Part shown: in pieces, positions 33,423 to 42,800 of the stretch | How positions within the stretch are numbered: the first letter of the stretch is position 1 | Layout of the letters: the number at the start of each line of letters is the position of its first letter | Program-made: the position numbers and the translations under genes | Source: JACVRW01 sp963733885 | GTDB lineage: Bacteria > Actinomycetota > Thermoleophilia > Solirubrobacterales > Thermoleophilaceae | Length of the DNA: 64,000 bases | Direction: 5' to 3' | Assembly: GCA_963733885.1 (NCBI GenBank) | Contig: CAVTES010000015.1 | Location: 372,001 to 436,000, forward strand | The notes under the pieces: generated by a model | Told to the model about the DNA's origin: nothing | What the model saw: only the letters and a program-made list of their open reading frames with translations | The model's database searches: none

Positions 33423-34658
33423 CACGCGGCGACCTGTGCGGGCTGCGGATGTGGATGCGACGACATCGAGGTCGCGGTTGCCGCCGGAGCGCTCGAGCGC
33501 GCAAGCCGCACCTGCCCGATCGGCGACGAGTGGTTCGCCGAGCGGGCGGCCGACGCGCCCGCCGTCGCCCGCGTCGGCGGTCGCGAGGTGGACTTCGCCG
33601 ATGCGGTCGAGGCGTCGGCCGCGATCCTCGGCGAGGCCCGGCTTCCGCTCGTGTGCGGCCTCGGCCAGACCGACTGTGAGAGCCAGCGCGCGGCGGTGGC
33701 GCTGGCCGAGGCCGTGGGCGCCGTGATCGATCCCGTCGGGCCCTGGGACGACGGGGCCGCCGGCGCGGCCGCTCAGGCCATCGGGTCAAGCACGGCCACA
33801 TTCGGCGAGCTCCGCGACCGGGCGAAGCTGGTCGTGGTGTGGCGCGCCGACCCGGTCGCCTCCCATCCGCGGCTGCTTCCCCGCCTGCGGCTCGGTCGCG
33901 CGGGACGCGCGGATGGGCGGACGCTGGTGGTCGTCGACGCAGGGCGCACGGCGACGGCGGAGGAGGCGGACGAGTTCATCGAGCTGCCGCCCGAGCTCGA
34001 CTTCGAGGCGCGCTGGGCCATGCGCGCCCGGGTGCGCGACGTCCCGCTCGATCGCAACCTCGCTGCGCGGCTGCCGCTGGACGCCCTCGAGCGCCTCGCG
34101 GACCGCCTGCGCGCGTGTGAATACGGGGCGCTGCTCCACGGGTCCGCCGGGTACGCGAGCGCGCTGGCACTGCTCGCGCTCGTGCGCGACTTGGCCCGCG
34201 TCGCGCACGTCGTGGCGCTGCCGTTGCGGCTCGAGGGCAACGCGCGGGGCGCCGAGGACGTGCTCGCCTGGCAGACCGGCTATCCGGCGGCCGTGAGCTT
34301 CGCGCGCGGGCATCCGCGGGCGCGGCCCGGGGAGTTCAGCGCCTCGGGCCTGCTGGAGCGAGGCGAGACGGATGCCGCGCTCGTCGTGGGCTTCGACGCG
34401 CTCCGCCACCTCCCGCGCCAGGCCGCCGACAACCTGCGCGGGATCCCCACGATCGTGGTCGACCCGCGTGCCACCGAGACCGCCGCGGCCGCCCGCGTGT
34501 CGTTCGCCACAGCCGCCGCCGGCGTGCGGCGCGAGGGCACCGTCCACCGCATGGACGGGGTGCCCCTGACTCTTCACGCGCCCCTGCCATCCGAGCGCGC
34601 GGGGGACGGAGAGGTGCTCGCCGCGATCCAGGCGCGCATCGCAGGGGAGGAGACCTAG
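33411..34658 (+). CDS. fhcB: formyltransferase/hydrolase complex subunit B (FwdB-like)
   Basis: A 415-residue subunit of the Fhc complex, homologous to archaeal formylmethanofuran dehydrogenase subunit B. The Cys-rich start ATCAGCGCGCDDI matches the [4Fe-4S] motif; GLGQTDCESQRAAVALAEA and ELRDRAKLVVVWRADPVASH are family landmarks. Where archaeal FwdB has its Mo/W-ligating Cys (VCHGPS) this protein has PWDDGAAG, so no molybdopterin active site is expected, as in other bacterial Fhc. GTG 33411 gives the usual short leader before the Cys cluster; GTG 33375 is an alternative and neither has a good ribosome site. First gene of fhcBADC. Confidence 0.88.
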   Translation: MTTEHAATCAGCGCGCDDIEVAVAAGALERASRTCPIGDEWFAERAADAPAVARVGGREVDFADAVEASAAILGEARLPLVCGLGQTDCESQRAAVALAEAVGAVIDPVGPWDDGAAGAAAQAIGSSTATFGELRDRAKLVVVWRADPVASHPRLLPRLRLGRAGRADGRTLVVVDAGRTATAEEADEFIELPPELDFEARWAMRARVRDVPLDRNLAARLPLDALERLADRLRACEYGALLHGSAGYASALALLALVRDLARVAHVVALPLRLEGNARGAEDVLAWQTGYPAAVSFARGHPRARPGEFSASGLLERGETDAALVVGFDALRHLPRQAADNLRGIPTIVVDPRATETAAAARVSFATAAAGVRREGTVHRMDGVPLTLHAPLPSERAGDGEVLAAIQARIAGEET

Positions 34659-34664
34659 CACCGC

Positions 34665-36311
34665 ATGCTGCGCATCGCGCAAGGGCGTGTCTACGACCCC
34701 GCCAACGGAATCGACGGTGAGGTGCGTGACGTCTGCCTCGACGGCGGCACGGTGGTCGAGGAGTTGCCCTCGCACGCCCCACGCATCGACACCCGCGGCA
34801 TGGTCGTGATGCCGGGCGGGGTGGACATCCACTCCCACATCGCCGGCCCGGCGGTCAACGCGGCCCGCAAGCTCACCCCGGAGGAGCACCGCGCCGACGT
34901 GCTCGACCGCACGGCGATCACCCGCGCGGGAACGGGCGGCACGGTGCCCTCGACCTTTGCGACGGGCTACCGCTACGCGCTGCTTGGCTACACGACCGTC
35001 GTCGACGCCGCCACCCCGCCGCTCGCGGCGCGCCACACGCTCGCCGAGCTGCGCGACACGCCCATCGTCGACAAGGCCTTCCTTGTGCTGATGGGCAACA
35101 ACCTGTCGCTGTTCGACCTCATCCGCGACGGCGCGGGATCCCTGACCGACGCCGTCGCCTGGTGGCTCGAGGCCACTGGCGGCTACGGCGTCAAGCTGGT
35201 CAACCCGGGCGGCGTCGAGATGTGGAAGCACGGCAACCGCAACGTGACGTCGCTCGACGACGAGGTGGAGGGGCTGGGCGTCACGCCGCGCCGGGTGCTG
35301 GAGGCGATCGCCGGCTCGGTCGACGAGCTGGGCCTCCCTCACCCTGTCCACGTCCACTGCAACAACCTCGGCGTGGCGGGCAACTGGCGCACCACACTGG
35401 ACACGCTCGGCACTCTGCAGGGCCGCCGGGCGCACCTCGCCCACCTGCAGTTCCACGCGTACGGCGGCACGCCGGGCAAGCGGCCCCGCTCGCGAGCGCC
35501 GGAGCTGGCCGAGCACCTCGACGCGCATCCCGAGCACAGCGCGGACATCGGCCAGGTGATGTTCGGGCCCGCCACGACGATGACCGCCGACGCGCCCGTC
35601 TCGGCCCTGCTGCGGGAGGTCACCGGCGGCAAGTGGGTGAACGCCGACCTCGAGGCGGAGACCGGCTGCGGCATCGTGCCCTTCGCCTACCGCGAGCGCA
35701 ACTACGTCCACGCGCTGCAGTGGGGCATCGGCCTGGAGCTCTTCCTGCTCAGCCGCGACCCCTGGCGGGTGGTGCTCTCAACCGACCATCCCAACGGGGG
35801 CTCGTTCCTGAGCTACCCGCGGCTCATCCGCCTGCTGATGGATCGCGAGTTCCGAAACGAGCAGATCGGGCGCGTCAACCAGAAGGCGATAGGGCGGACC
35901 GTGCTCCGGGACGACCTCGAGCGCGAGTACACGCTCGGGGAGATCGCGATCATCACCCGTGCCGGTCCCGCCAGGCTGCTCGGGCTGGCCGACAAGGGCC
36001 ACCTCGGGGTGGGCGCCGATGCCGACGTGACGGTCTACAGCGAGCACGACGACCGCGAGCGGATGTTCGCCACGCCGCGGTACGTCATCAAGGGCGGGCG
36101 AGTGATAGTCGAGGACGGTGAGCTGCGCGAGGCGCCGGCCGGAAACCTCCTGCGGGTCGCGGCGGATCACGACGAGGCGATCGAGCGCAGCCTGCGGCCC
36201 CTGTTCGAGGAGCACTACAGCGTGCGGCTCGCGAACTACCCGGTGCGCGAGCCCTGGCTGCTCGAGCCCGCCCGCAGGATCCACGCACCGCGCGCCGGGA
36301 GCGGGCCATGA
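34665..36311 (+). CDS. fhcA: formyltransferase/hydrolase complex subunit A (formylmethanofuran amidohydrolase)
   Basis: A 548-residue amidohydrolase that hydrolyses formyl-methylofuran to formate. Metal ligands are visible: His56 and His58 in PGGVDIHSHIAG, the carboxylated Lys in GGYGVKLVNPGGVEMWKHG, His residues in HPVHVHCNNLG and AHLQFHAYGG, and Asp in VLSTDHPNGGSF. LVREVTGGKWVN-type region and EYTLGEIAIITRAGPARLLG complete the family pattern. It starts 6 bases after fhcB and ends overlapping fhcD by ATGA. Confidence 0.93.
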   Translation: MLRIAQGRVYDPANGIDGEVRDVCLDGGTVVEELPSHAPRIDTRGMVVMPGGVDIHSHIAGPAVNAARKLTPEEHRADVLDRTAITRAGTGGTVPSTFATGYRYALLGYTTVVDAATPPLAARHTLAELRDTPIVDKAFLVLMGNNLSLFDLIRDGAGSLTDAVAWWLEATGGYGVKLVNPGGVEMWKHGNRNVTSLDDEVEGLGVTPRRVLEAIAGSVDELGLPHPVHVHCNNLGVAGNWRTTLDTLGTLQGRRAHLAHLQFHAYGGTPGKRPRSRAPELAEHLDAHPEHSADIGQVMFGPATTMTADAPVSALLREVTGGKWVNADLEAETGCGIVPFAYRERNYVHALQWGIGLELFLLSRDPWRVVLSTDHPNGGSFLSYPRLIRLLMDREFRNEQIGRVNQKAIGRTVLRDDLEREYTLGEIAIITRAGPARLLGLADKGHLGVGADADVTVYSEHDDRERMFATPRYVIKGGRVIVEDGELREAPAGNLLRVAADHDEAIERSLRPLFEEHYSVRLANYPVREPWLLEPARRIHAPRAGSGP

Positions 36312-37210
36312 GACTGTCCGACACCGAGGTCGTGGACACCTTCGCCGAGGCCTTCCCCATGTGGGGGGCCCGGATTGTCACCACCGCGGACAGCCCCGCC
36401 TGGGCACATGAGGCCGCCCGCTCGATGACCGGCTTCGCCACGTCGGTGATCGGCTGCAAGTGCGAGGCCGGCATCGAGCGCGAGCTCGATCCCGCCGAAA
36501 CGCCCGACGGCCGGCCCGGGGTCAGCGCTCTGCTGTTCGCCACCGATCGAGAAGGGCTGGCCAAGCGGCTGGTGGAGCGCATCGGCCAGAGCGTGCTCAC
36601 CTGTCCGACGACGGCCTGCTTCAACGGGCTGGACGGTGAGGACACGGTCAACGTCGGCGGGCAGCTGCGCTTCTTCGGCGACGGCTACCAGGCCAGCAAG
36701 GTGCTCGACGGGCGCCGCTACTGGCGCGTGCCGGTGATGGAAGGGGAGTTCCTGGTCGAGGAGCGCTTCACGGTCGCCGAGGGGGTTGCCGGCGGCAACA
36801 TCATCATCCTCGGCCGCGACGCAGCCGGCGCACTGCACGCGGCGGAGGCGGCAGCGGCGGCGATGCGCAGCGTGCGCGACATGATCCTGCCGTTCCCCGG
36901 CGGCATCGCTCGCAGCGGCAGCAAGGTCGGCTCCCGCTACAGCGGCCTGGTCGCCTCGACCAACGAGTCGCTGTGCCCCACGCTGCGCGCGCAGGTCCCG
37001 CACACCGACGTTCCGCCGGACGTGGGCTCGGTGTTCGAGATCGTCATCGACGGCCTGACCCTGGAGGCCGTGCGCGACGCCATGGCGCGAGGCCTCGAGG
37101 CCGCCGCTCGGGCGGGGGCCAGACAGGTCACGGCCGGCAACTACGGCGGCAACCTTGGGCCGCACCACATCGACCTGCGTGGCCTCGTGCCCGCGTTGCG
37201 CGACGAGTAG
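36308..37210 (+). CDS. fhcD: formylmethanofuran:tetrahydromethanopterin formyltransferase (Fhc subunit D)
   Basis: A 300-residue enzyme that moves the formyl group from formyl-H4MPT to methylofuran. The start VVDTFAEAFPMWGARIVTTA and the blocks TSVIGCKCEAGIERELDP, CPTTACFNGLDGEDTVNVGG, GGNIIILGRDAAGALHAAEA and AGARQVTAGNYGGNLGPHHI are characteristic of Ftr. Length matches the family. It overlaps fhcA by 4 bases and abuts fhcC without a gap, so stoichiometric production of the complex is expected. Confidence 0.95.
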   Translation: MRLSDTEVVDTFAEAFPMWGARIVTTADSPAWAHEAARSMTGFATSVIGCKCEAGIERELDPAETPDGRPGVSALLFATDREGLAKRLVERIGQSVLTCPTTACFNGLDGEDTVNVGGQLRFFGDGYQASKVLDGRRYWRVPVMEGEFLVEERFTVAEGVAGGNIIILGRDAAGALHAAEAAAAAMRSVRDMILPFPGGIARSGSKVGSRYSGLVASTNESLCPTLRAQVPHTDVPPDVGSVFEIVIDGLTLEAVRDAMARGLEAAARAGARQVTAGNYGGNLGPHHIDLRGLVPALRDE

Positions 37211-38026
37211 ATGCCGCTGACGCTCACGCTGCGCGAGCCGCCGACGGTGCCGCTCGAGACCGAGGGCCTCACCCCGGACCGCCTCGCGGGTCGGCGCCGC
37301 CGGGAGATCGAGGCGCTCACGGTCTGGCACGGAAACCGGCGGGCGCAGCTCGCCGACTTCTTCACGGTCTCGGGCAACGGGGGCGAGGAGCTTCGGGTGG
37401 AGGGCGATCTTCGGGGCGTCAAGTTCCTCGGGGCGGGCATGACCGACGGCCGGCTGATCGTCGCGGGCAGTGCCGGGATGCATACCGGCGCGGACATGCA
37501 GGGGGGCGAGTTGGTCGTGGCGGGTGATGCGGGGGACTTCGCGGGCACGGGCATGCGCGGCGGACGGCTGGTCGTGCAGGGGTCCGCCGGCCACCAGCTC
37601 GGCGGGGCGCAGCCCGGCGAGCGCGCCGGGATGCGTGGCGGCGAGATCCTCGTCCACGGCGACGCGGGCGACCAGGCCGGCGCCGGGCTGCGGCGCGGGC
37701 TGATCGCCGTCGCGGGCCGCGTGGGCGACGCCGCCGGTCTGCGCATGCTGGCGGGCACGATCGTCGCTCTCGGCGAGCTTGGCACCCAGCCGGGCGCGGC
37801 CATGCGGCGGGGCACGATCGTGGCCATGTCGCAGGTGGCGCTGCTGCCCACCTTCGCCTTCGCCTGCTCATACCGTCCGCCCTTCCTGCGCCTGTACCTG
37901 CGCCACCTGCGCGCGCTCGGCCTGCTCCTGACCGATGAGCAGATCGGGGGTCTATACGCGCGCTGGTCCGGAGACGGCCTCGAGCTGCGGCGCGGCGAGA
38001 TCCTGATCTACGACGGTGTCGGGTAA
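37211..38026 (+). CDS. fhcC: formyltransferase/hydrolase complex subunit C (FwdC-like)
   Basis: A 271-residue subunit with a right-handed beta helix of the glutamate-synthase GXGXG type. Repeats such as GAGMTDGRLIVAGSAGMHTG, ADMQGGELVVAGDAGDFAGT and GMRGGRLVVQGSAGHQLGGA are clear between residues 75 and 200. The ATG directly follows the fhcD stop. Last gene of fhcBADC; convergent with pabAB 3 bases away. Confidence 0.92.
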   Translation: MPLTLTLREPPTVPLETEGLTPDRLAGRRRREIEALTVWHGNRRAQLADFFTVSGNGGEELRVEGDLRGVKFLGAGMTDGRLIVAGSAGMHTGADMQGGELVVAGDAGDFAGTGMRGGRLVVQGSAGHQLGGAQPGERAGMRGGEILVHGDAGDQAGAGLRRGLIAVAGRVGDAAGLRMLAGTIVALGELGTQPGAAMRRGTIVAMSQVALLPTFAFACSYRPPFLRLYLRHLRALGLLLTDEQIGGLYARWSGDGLELRRGEILIYDGVG

Positions 38027-38029
38027 GCG

Positions 38030-40120
38030 TTACCGGCGAGCCGCCGCCAGCTCACGGCCCGTGGCGAGCGTGCCGCCGACGGTTTCGAGCAGGGGGCGCG
38101 CCTTCAGCAGCATCTCCTCCAGCTCCGCCTCGGGGACGGACCCCGCGACGATCGCCCCGCCTGCGCCGATCGTGAGGCTGCCCGGGGAGGCCACGAGCGT
38201 GCGAATCACGACGCTGAGGTCGGCGGTGCCGTTGACGGAGAAGAACCCCAGGGCGCCGGAGTAGGCGCCCCGGGGGCGGCCCTCGACGCGGTCGATGATC
38301 TCCAGCGTGCGGAGCTTCGGCGCACCCGTCATCGAGCCGGCGGGGAATGCCGCCCGCACGCAGTCGATCGCGTCGGAGCCGTCGCGCAGGCGGCCGCGCA
38401 CCACCGTCACCATCTGGTGGACCGTGGCGTACGGCTCCACGATCATCAGCCCCGGGACCTCGACCGTCCCCAGCGTTGAGACCCGGCCGAGATCGTTGCG
38501 GACCAAGTCGGCGATCATCAGGTTCTCTGCGCGCGTCTTCTTGTCGCGGCGCAGCTCGGCAGCCCGGCAGGCGTCCTCGAACGGCTCGGCCACCCGAGCC
38601 GCGGTCCCCTTCATCGGCCGCGACTCGACCACGCGGTTCCGATCTACCCGGAAGAATCGCTCGGGTGACGAGCTCAGCACCGACTGCTCACCGAGCCGGA
38701 GAAGCGCAGCGAAGGGCGCCGGGTTGCGCTCCCTCAGCGCACGATAGGCCGGCAGGGGATCGAGGGTTCCCTCGCTGCGAAGCTCGGTGGTCAGGCAGAC
38801 CTCGTAGGTCTCGCCCTCGAAGATCTCGCGCTTGCAGGCGGCAATGTTGGCCAGGTACGCGTCCGGGGGGTCATGCAGCTCGAAGCGCCGCGTGCCCGGC
38901 GGCGCCGGGGGCGGCGGCAGCGGCGGCGTCTCGCGCGCGATCTCGCGCAACCGCTCCGCGGTCGCGGCCAGCCAGGTGTCGGCGGCTTCCGTGCCGGAGG
39001 CGTTGGCGAGCGCGAGCAGGTAGACGTGCCGCTCGGCGTGGTCGAAGGCGATCAGCCGGTCGCAGAGCACCAGCGCCGCGTCGGGCAGCGGCGAGGCGTG
39101 CGCCGGGCGGCCGCCGCACTCGGCCTTCAGCTCGTAACCGAGGTAGCCGGCGAAGCCGCAGGTGAAGTCGAACGGGAGCTCCGGCGCGTCGGCGCGCAGG
39201 CGCGCGAGCCGGGCCCGGCAGTAGTCGAGCACGCTCGCGGTGCTCAACTCCCGCCCGGAGGCACGCTCGACGGCGAGCCGCCGCATGTCGACGTCGTAGC
39301 GCACGACCTCGCCGAGCGGACCGTCGGGCCCGCCGATGAACGAGAAGCGCGCCATGACCGGGCCGGCGGTCGCGCTGTCGAGCCAGATCGCGTGGTCGCG
39401 GTCGGTGTAGAGGGCCGCGAACACCGCCTCGGGCTCGCACCAGGTCTCGAGGCGTCGGTGGTGGACTCGTGCACCGGCCGCGGGGCGTGCGGGGGGCCGG
39501 GTCGCGGGGTACCTCCGGACCGGACGGCGCGCGACCTGCGCGCGCCGGGCGCGGGTGATGTCGCGGAAGTTCTCCAGCAGGCGGCGGCCGTGCCGGGTGC
39601 TCACCGACTCGGGATGGAACTGCACGCCGAAAAGCGGGCGCGCGCGGTGCTCCAGCCCCATGATCACCCCGTCGGGCGTCCAAGCGGTGACCCGCAGCTC
39701 GGCGGGCACCCTGCCCACCACCAGCGAGTGGTAGCGAACCGCCAGGAAACCCTGCGGGATCCCGGCGAAGAGCGAGCTCGCGTCGTGGTGGATCGGGCTC
39801 AGGCGCCCGTGCATGATCTCGGGCGCGTGCTCGACCGTGCCGCCCGCCACGTGGGCGAGAGCCTGGTGGCCCAGGCAGACGCCGAGCACCGGCACCTCGG
39901 CGCGAGAGAGCGCATCCAGCGAGACGCCGACGTCGCGATCGTGCTCCGGCCGGCCGGGGCCGGGCGAGATCACCACGTTGTCGGCACCCATGGCGGCGAG
40001 CTCCTCCCACGAGAGCTCGTCGTTTCGCACGACAACGGGCTCGCTGTCGTTGACCTCGCCCAGGAGATGGAAGAGGTTGAATGTATACGAGTCGTAGTTG
40101 TCGATCAGCAGCGTGCGCAA
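38030..40120 (-). CDS. pabAB: aminodeoxychorismate synthase, fused PabA-PabB
   Basis: A 696-residue bifunctional enzyme. Residues 1-190 are a class I glutamine amidotransferase (LLIDNYDSYTFNLFHLLGEV; VLGVCLGHQALAHV with the nucleophile Cys; FGVQFHPESVSTRHG with the His-Glu pair). Residues about 225-696 are the chorismate-binding domain (GFAGYLGYELKAECGG; SSPERFFRV; RPMKGTAARV; AGSMTGAPKLRTLEIIDRVE; GALGFFSVNGTADLSVVIRT). It makes ADC for p-aminobenzoate, needed for H4MPT and folate; its place in the cluster suggests supply to H4MPT. An anthranilate synthase role is possible but the context argues against it. Confidence 0.85.
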   Translation of the reverse strand: MRTLLIDNYDSYTFNLFHLLGEVNDSEPVVVRNDELSWEELAAMGADNVVISPGPGRPEHDRDVGVSLDALSRAEVPVLGVCLGHQALAHVAGGTVEHAPEIMHGRLSPIHHDASSLFAGIPQGFLAVRYHSLVVGRVPAELRVTAWTPDGVIMGLEHRARPLFGVQFHPESVSTRHGRRLLENFRDITRARRAQVARRPVRRYPATRPPARPAAGARVHHRRLETWCEPEAVFAALYTDRDHAIWLDSATAGPVMARFSFIGGPDGPLGEVVRYDVDMRRLAVERASGRELSTASVLDYCRARLARLRADAPELPFDFTCGFAGYLGYELKAECGGRPAHASPLPDAALVLCDRLIAFDHAERHVYLLALANASGTEAADTWLAATAERLREIARETPPLPPPPAPPGTRRFELHDPPDAYLANIAACKREIFEGETYEVCLTTELRSEGTLDPLPAYRALRERNPAPFAALLRLGEQSVLSSSPERFFRVDRNRVVESRPMKGTAARVAEPFEDACRAAELRRDKKTRAENLMIADLVRNDLGRVSTLGTVEVPGLMIVEPYATVHQMVTVVRGRLRDGSDAIDCVRAAFPAGSMTGAPKLRTLEIIDRVEGRPRGAYSGALGFFSVNGTADLSVVIRTLVASPGSLTIGAGGAIVAGSVPEAELEEMLLKARPLLETVGGTLATGRELAAARR

Positions 40121-40153
40121 CCCGCCCCATATTCTCGCGCCCCTGGGGCGCCG

Positions 40154-41041
40154 GTGAGCAAACGCCCGTTGCGGGTCGCGGTGCTGGGGTCAACCGGCGG
40201 CTGGCACGCTCGCCGGCTGGAACGGGCGTTGACCGCGCGCGGGCACGAGTGCGCCTTCGCGCCGGTGACGCGGTTGGTGGGCCGCGTGGAGGGCGGCCTC
40301 GGCGTGCGCTCGCGCGAACTGGCGCTCGACGGCTGCGATGTGGTGCTGGTGCGGGGCATCCCGCGAGGCTCGCTCGAGCAGGTCGTCTTCCGCGTGGACG
40401 TGCTGCACGCGCTTGCCGCCACGGGTGTGCGCGCGGTCAACAGCGCGCACGCGATCGAGCGGACCGTGGACAAGTTCCTCGCCTCGACCCTCCTCGCGCG
40501 CGCGGGTCTGCCTACCCCTCGCACGATCGCCTGCGAGCGGCCCGCCGACGCGCTGCAGGCGTTCGCCGAGCTCGGCGGCGACGTGATCGTCAAGCCGCTG
40601 TTCGGCTCCATGGGAATCGGCATTGTGCGTGTGGACGATCACGACGTCGCGCAGCGGGTGTTCCGCGCGCTGGAGCTCGAGCGGGCCGTGTACTACCTGC
40701 AGGAGACGCTGCCGCACGCCGGCCGCGACGTGCGAGCGCTGGTCGTCGGCGAGCAGGTGGTGGCCTCGATCGAGCGGAGTGGCGACGGCTGGCGCACAAA
40801 CCTCGCGCGCGGTGGGCGCGGACGCCCCGTGCAGCTCGACGCGGAACAGGAGCGCCTGTGCGTGCCGGCGGCGGCCGCCCTGGGTGCCGACTACGCCGGC
40901 GTCGATCTCCTTCGAGCGCCCGACGGACGCGACTACGTGCTCGAGGTCAATGGCATCCCGGGCTGGCAGGGCGTGGAGCGCGCGACCGGGGTCGACGTGG
41001 CGGCTTCGCTCGCGGAGCACCTCGAGACGGTCGTCGGCTGA
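40154..41041 (+). CDS. RimK-like ATP-grasp ligase (cofactor glutamylation, Orf17/MptN/MfnD-like)
   Basis: A 295-residue ATP-grasp protein. PLRVAVLGSTGGWHARRLE begins the preATP-grasp domain; ERTVDKFLASTLLARAGLPT, GGDVIVKPLFGSMGIGIVRV (ATP-binding Lys) and YAGVDLLRAPDGRDYVLEVN (Mg ligands) mark the core. Related proteins add glutamate to methanopterin, F420 or methanofuran tails, and an ATP-grasp gene is a constant member of bacterial H4MPT clusters. The GTG at 40154 lies 33 bases from the divergent pabAB start. Exact substrate not determined. Confidence 0.8.
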   Translation: MSKRPLRVAVLGSTGGWHARRLERALTARGHECAFAPVTRLVGRVEGGLGVRSRELALDGCDVVLVRGIPRGSLEQVVFRVDVLHALAATGVRAVNSAHAIERTVDKFLASTLLARAGLPTPRTIACERPADALQAFAELGGDVIVKPLFGSMGIGIVRVDDHDVAQRVFRALELERAVYYLQETLPHAGRDVRALVVGEQVVASIERSGDGWRTNLARGGRGRPVQLDAEQERLCVPAAAALGADYAGVDLLRAPDGRDYVLEVNGIPGWQGVERATGVDVAASLAEHLETVVG

Positions 41042-41768
41042 CCTCCGCGAGCGCCCGCAACTCGCCCGGGCCGATCGCCCCGCTGTGCAGGGCGGTGGCG
41101 GCGAGCGCGCCGGCCGCCCCCGCTTCGGCCAGGGCGCGCAGGTCGGCGGCATCACGTACGCCGCCGCCGGCCAGCACCTCCAACCCTGGAAAGCGGGCGC
41201 ACAGGTCTCTGACCAGCGCGACGTCGGGACCCGCGTCGGACCCGACGCGCGCGAGGTCGAGCACGATCACCTCCCGCACCCCGGAGCGCCCCAGCCGCGC
41301 CAGCGCCTCCGCCGCTCCGAGCCGGGCCAGCTCAGGGTCCGGCGAGAGAACGCGGCCCGCCCGGAGGTCGAGGCTGAGCACGAACGGGGCGTCCGGCAGC
41401 TCCGCCCGAAGCCGCTCGAGCGCAGCATCGTCCGCGAGCGTCTCGGTCCCGATCACCACGCGCGCCGCGCCCAGCTCGAGCAGCAGCCGGACCGCGGGGA
41501 CATCGGCGGCGCCGGCGTCGACTATCACCCGCGCCTGGCGCGCGAGAGCGGCGACCACCTCGCGGTGGGGCGGCCCGCCCGCGATCGCGTCGAGATCCGC
41601 TACGTAGAGCTCGTCGAGTCCGAGAGCTTCGCGGACGGCGCGCGCGACCTGGACGGGGTCGGAGCCGGCGACCATCTCGCTGCGCAGCGGGCGGTAGCGT
41701 TCGCGCTCGCCGCGCACGGCGTGCACTGCGGCTCCGCTCTTGAGATCGATGACCGGGATCACTCGCAT
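40947..41768 (-). CDS. HisA-like TIM-barrel protein of H4MPT gene clusters
   Basis: A 273-residue protein starting MRVIPVIDLKSGAAVHAVRG, with the HisA/HisF phosphate-binding loops (DLDAIAGG; VIVDAGAADV; GTETLAD; LSLDLRAGRVL; LAGGGVRDAADL). The two catalytic Asp of HisA are kept in position (VIDL, LDLR), yet a true histidine gene is unlikely here: relatives of this protein recur in H4MPT clusters of methanogens and methylotrophs. The tail after SRRPSRG is Arg/Pro-rich and overlaps the convergent ATP-grasp gene by 95 bases. Its start is only 18 bases from the divergent MfnF-like gene. Confidence 0.72.
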   Translation of the reverse strand: MRVIPVIDLKSGAAVHAVRGERERYRPLRSEMVAGSDPVQVARAVREALGLDELYVADLDAIAGGPPHREVVAALARQARVIVDAGAADVPAVRLLLELGAARVVIGTETLADDAALERLRAELPDAPFVLSLDLRAGRVLSPDPELARLGAAEALARLGRSGVREVIVLDLARVGSDAGPDVALVRDLCARFPGLEVLAGGGVRDAADLRALAEAGAAGALAATALHSGAIGPGELRALAEVSRRPSRGAPRAKPPRRPRSRAPRPASPGCH

Positions 41769-41786
41769 GGCCGGGGAGGGTCGCGC

Positions 41787-42800
41787 ATGGGCGGCGTAGT
41801 CGGCCTCGACGTGGGCGGGGCCAACACGAAGGCGGTCTGGCGGAACGGGGGCGAACGGCGTGCCGTCTCGCGACCGTTCGAGGTCTGGCGCGACCGAGAG
41901 GCGCTCGCGGCCGTGCTTCGCGAGGTCGTCGCGGCCGTGGCGCCGGAGCCCGTCGAGGCGGTGGCGCTGACCACGACGGCGGAGCTGTCGGACGCGTTTC
42001 GCACCAAGCGCGAGGGCGTGCGATTCGTGCTCGACGCCGCGGAGGCGGCGTTGAGCGGTCGGCTGCTGGCCTTCACCACCGCCGGTGAGCTGGTCTCCTT
42101 CGCTGACGCGCGGGTGCATGCACCCGAAGTTGCGGCCGCCAACTGGTTGGCGAGCGCGCTCGCGGTCGCTGCCGTGTACCCGAACGCCCTGATGATCGAC
42201 GTCGGCAGCACGACCGCCGACGTCGTTCCGATCTCCTCCGGCCGGGTGGCCGCCGCCGGCCACACCGACCTCGACCGGCTGCTGGCAGGCGAGCTCGTCT
42301 ACACGGGCGCGCTGCGCACCAACCTCGCGGCGGTCGCGCCGCGGGTGCCGGTGCGCGGCGGGTCGTGCCCGGTCGCCTCGGAGCTGTTTGCGATCAGCGG
42401 CGACGTGCACCTGATCCTCGGCCACCTGGGGCCCGGCCTGTACACGTGCGCCACCCCGGATGGGCGACCCGCGACCATCGAGTTCGCGCGCGAGCGCGTG
42501 GCGCGGCTCGTGTGCGCCGACGCTGAGGAGATGTCCGCGAAGGAGATCGATGCCATCGCCGCTTTCCTGCACGCTGAGCAGGTGCGCCAGATCGAGGCGG
42601 CGGCGCGCCGGGTGAGCGCGCGTCTCGAGGGCGCTCCGCCCGTGGTCCCGCTGGGCGCGGGGGCGTTCCTGGCGCGCGAGGCCGCCGAGCACCTGGGACG
42701 CGAGGTCGTAGAGCTGCCGTGGAGCGCGGCCGAGCGCGAGGCGGCGCCCGCCGCCGCGCTCGCCGAGCTTCTGGCCGGCCGGCTGCGACAGCCGTGCTGA
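41787..42800 (+). CDS. H4MPT-linked C1 transfer pathway protein, MfnF-like (hydantoinase/ASKHA fold)
   Basis: A 337-residue ASKHA-fold protein. VVGLDVGGANTKAVWRNGGE is the N-terminal phosphate loop and NALMIDVGSTTADVVPISSG the second; VALTTTAELSDAFRTKREGV and ALRTNLAAVAPRVPVRGGSC are landmarks of TIGR03123-type proteins. The archaeal member MfnF joins the furan and tyramine parts of methanofuran, so a role in methylofuran synthesis is likely. GGGGAGGG precedes the ATG. Its stop overlaps the GTG of the kinase gene that follows. Confidence 0.8.
   Translation: MGGVVGLDVGGANTKAVWRNGGERRAVSRPFEVWRDREALAAVLREVVAAVAPEPVEAVALTTTAELSDAFRTKREGVRFVLDAAEAALSGRLLAFTTAGELVSFADARVHAPEVAAANWLASALAVAAVYPNALMIDVGSTTADVVPISSGRVAAAGHTDLDRLLAGELVYTGALRTNLAAVAPRVPVRGGSCPVASELFAISGDVHLILGHLGPGLYTCATPDGRPATIEFARERVARLVCADAEEMSAKEIDAIAAFLHAEQVRQIEAAARRVSARLEGAPPVVPLGAGAFLAREAAEHLGREVVELPWSAAEREAAPAAALAELLAGRLRQPC

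Noticed and set aside
38030..40120. Calling the amidotransferase-chorismate enzyme anthranilate synthase (trpEG)
   Set aside because: Context is H4MPT synthesis, which needs p-aminobenzoate; no trp gene is nearby. Motifs alone do not settle it, so the name is given with reduced confidence.
40947..41768. Calling the TIM-barrel gene hisA of histidine synthesis
   Set aside because: No other his gene is near, and its neighbours are all H4MPT/methylofuran genes; HisA-like relatives are regular members of such clusters.
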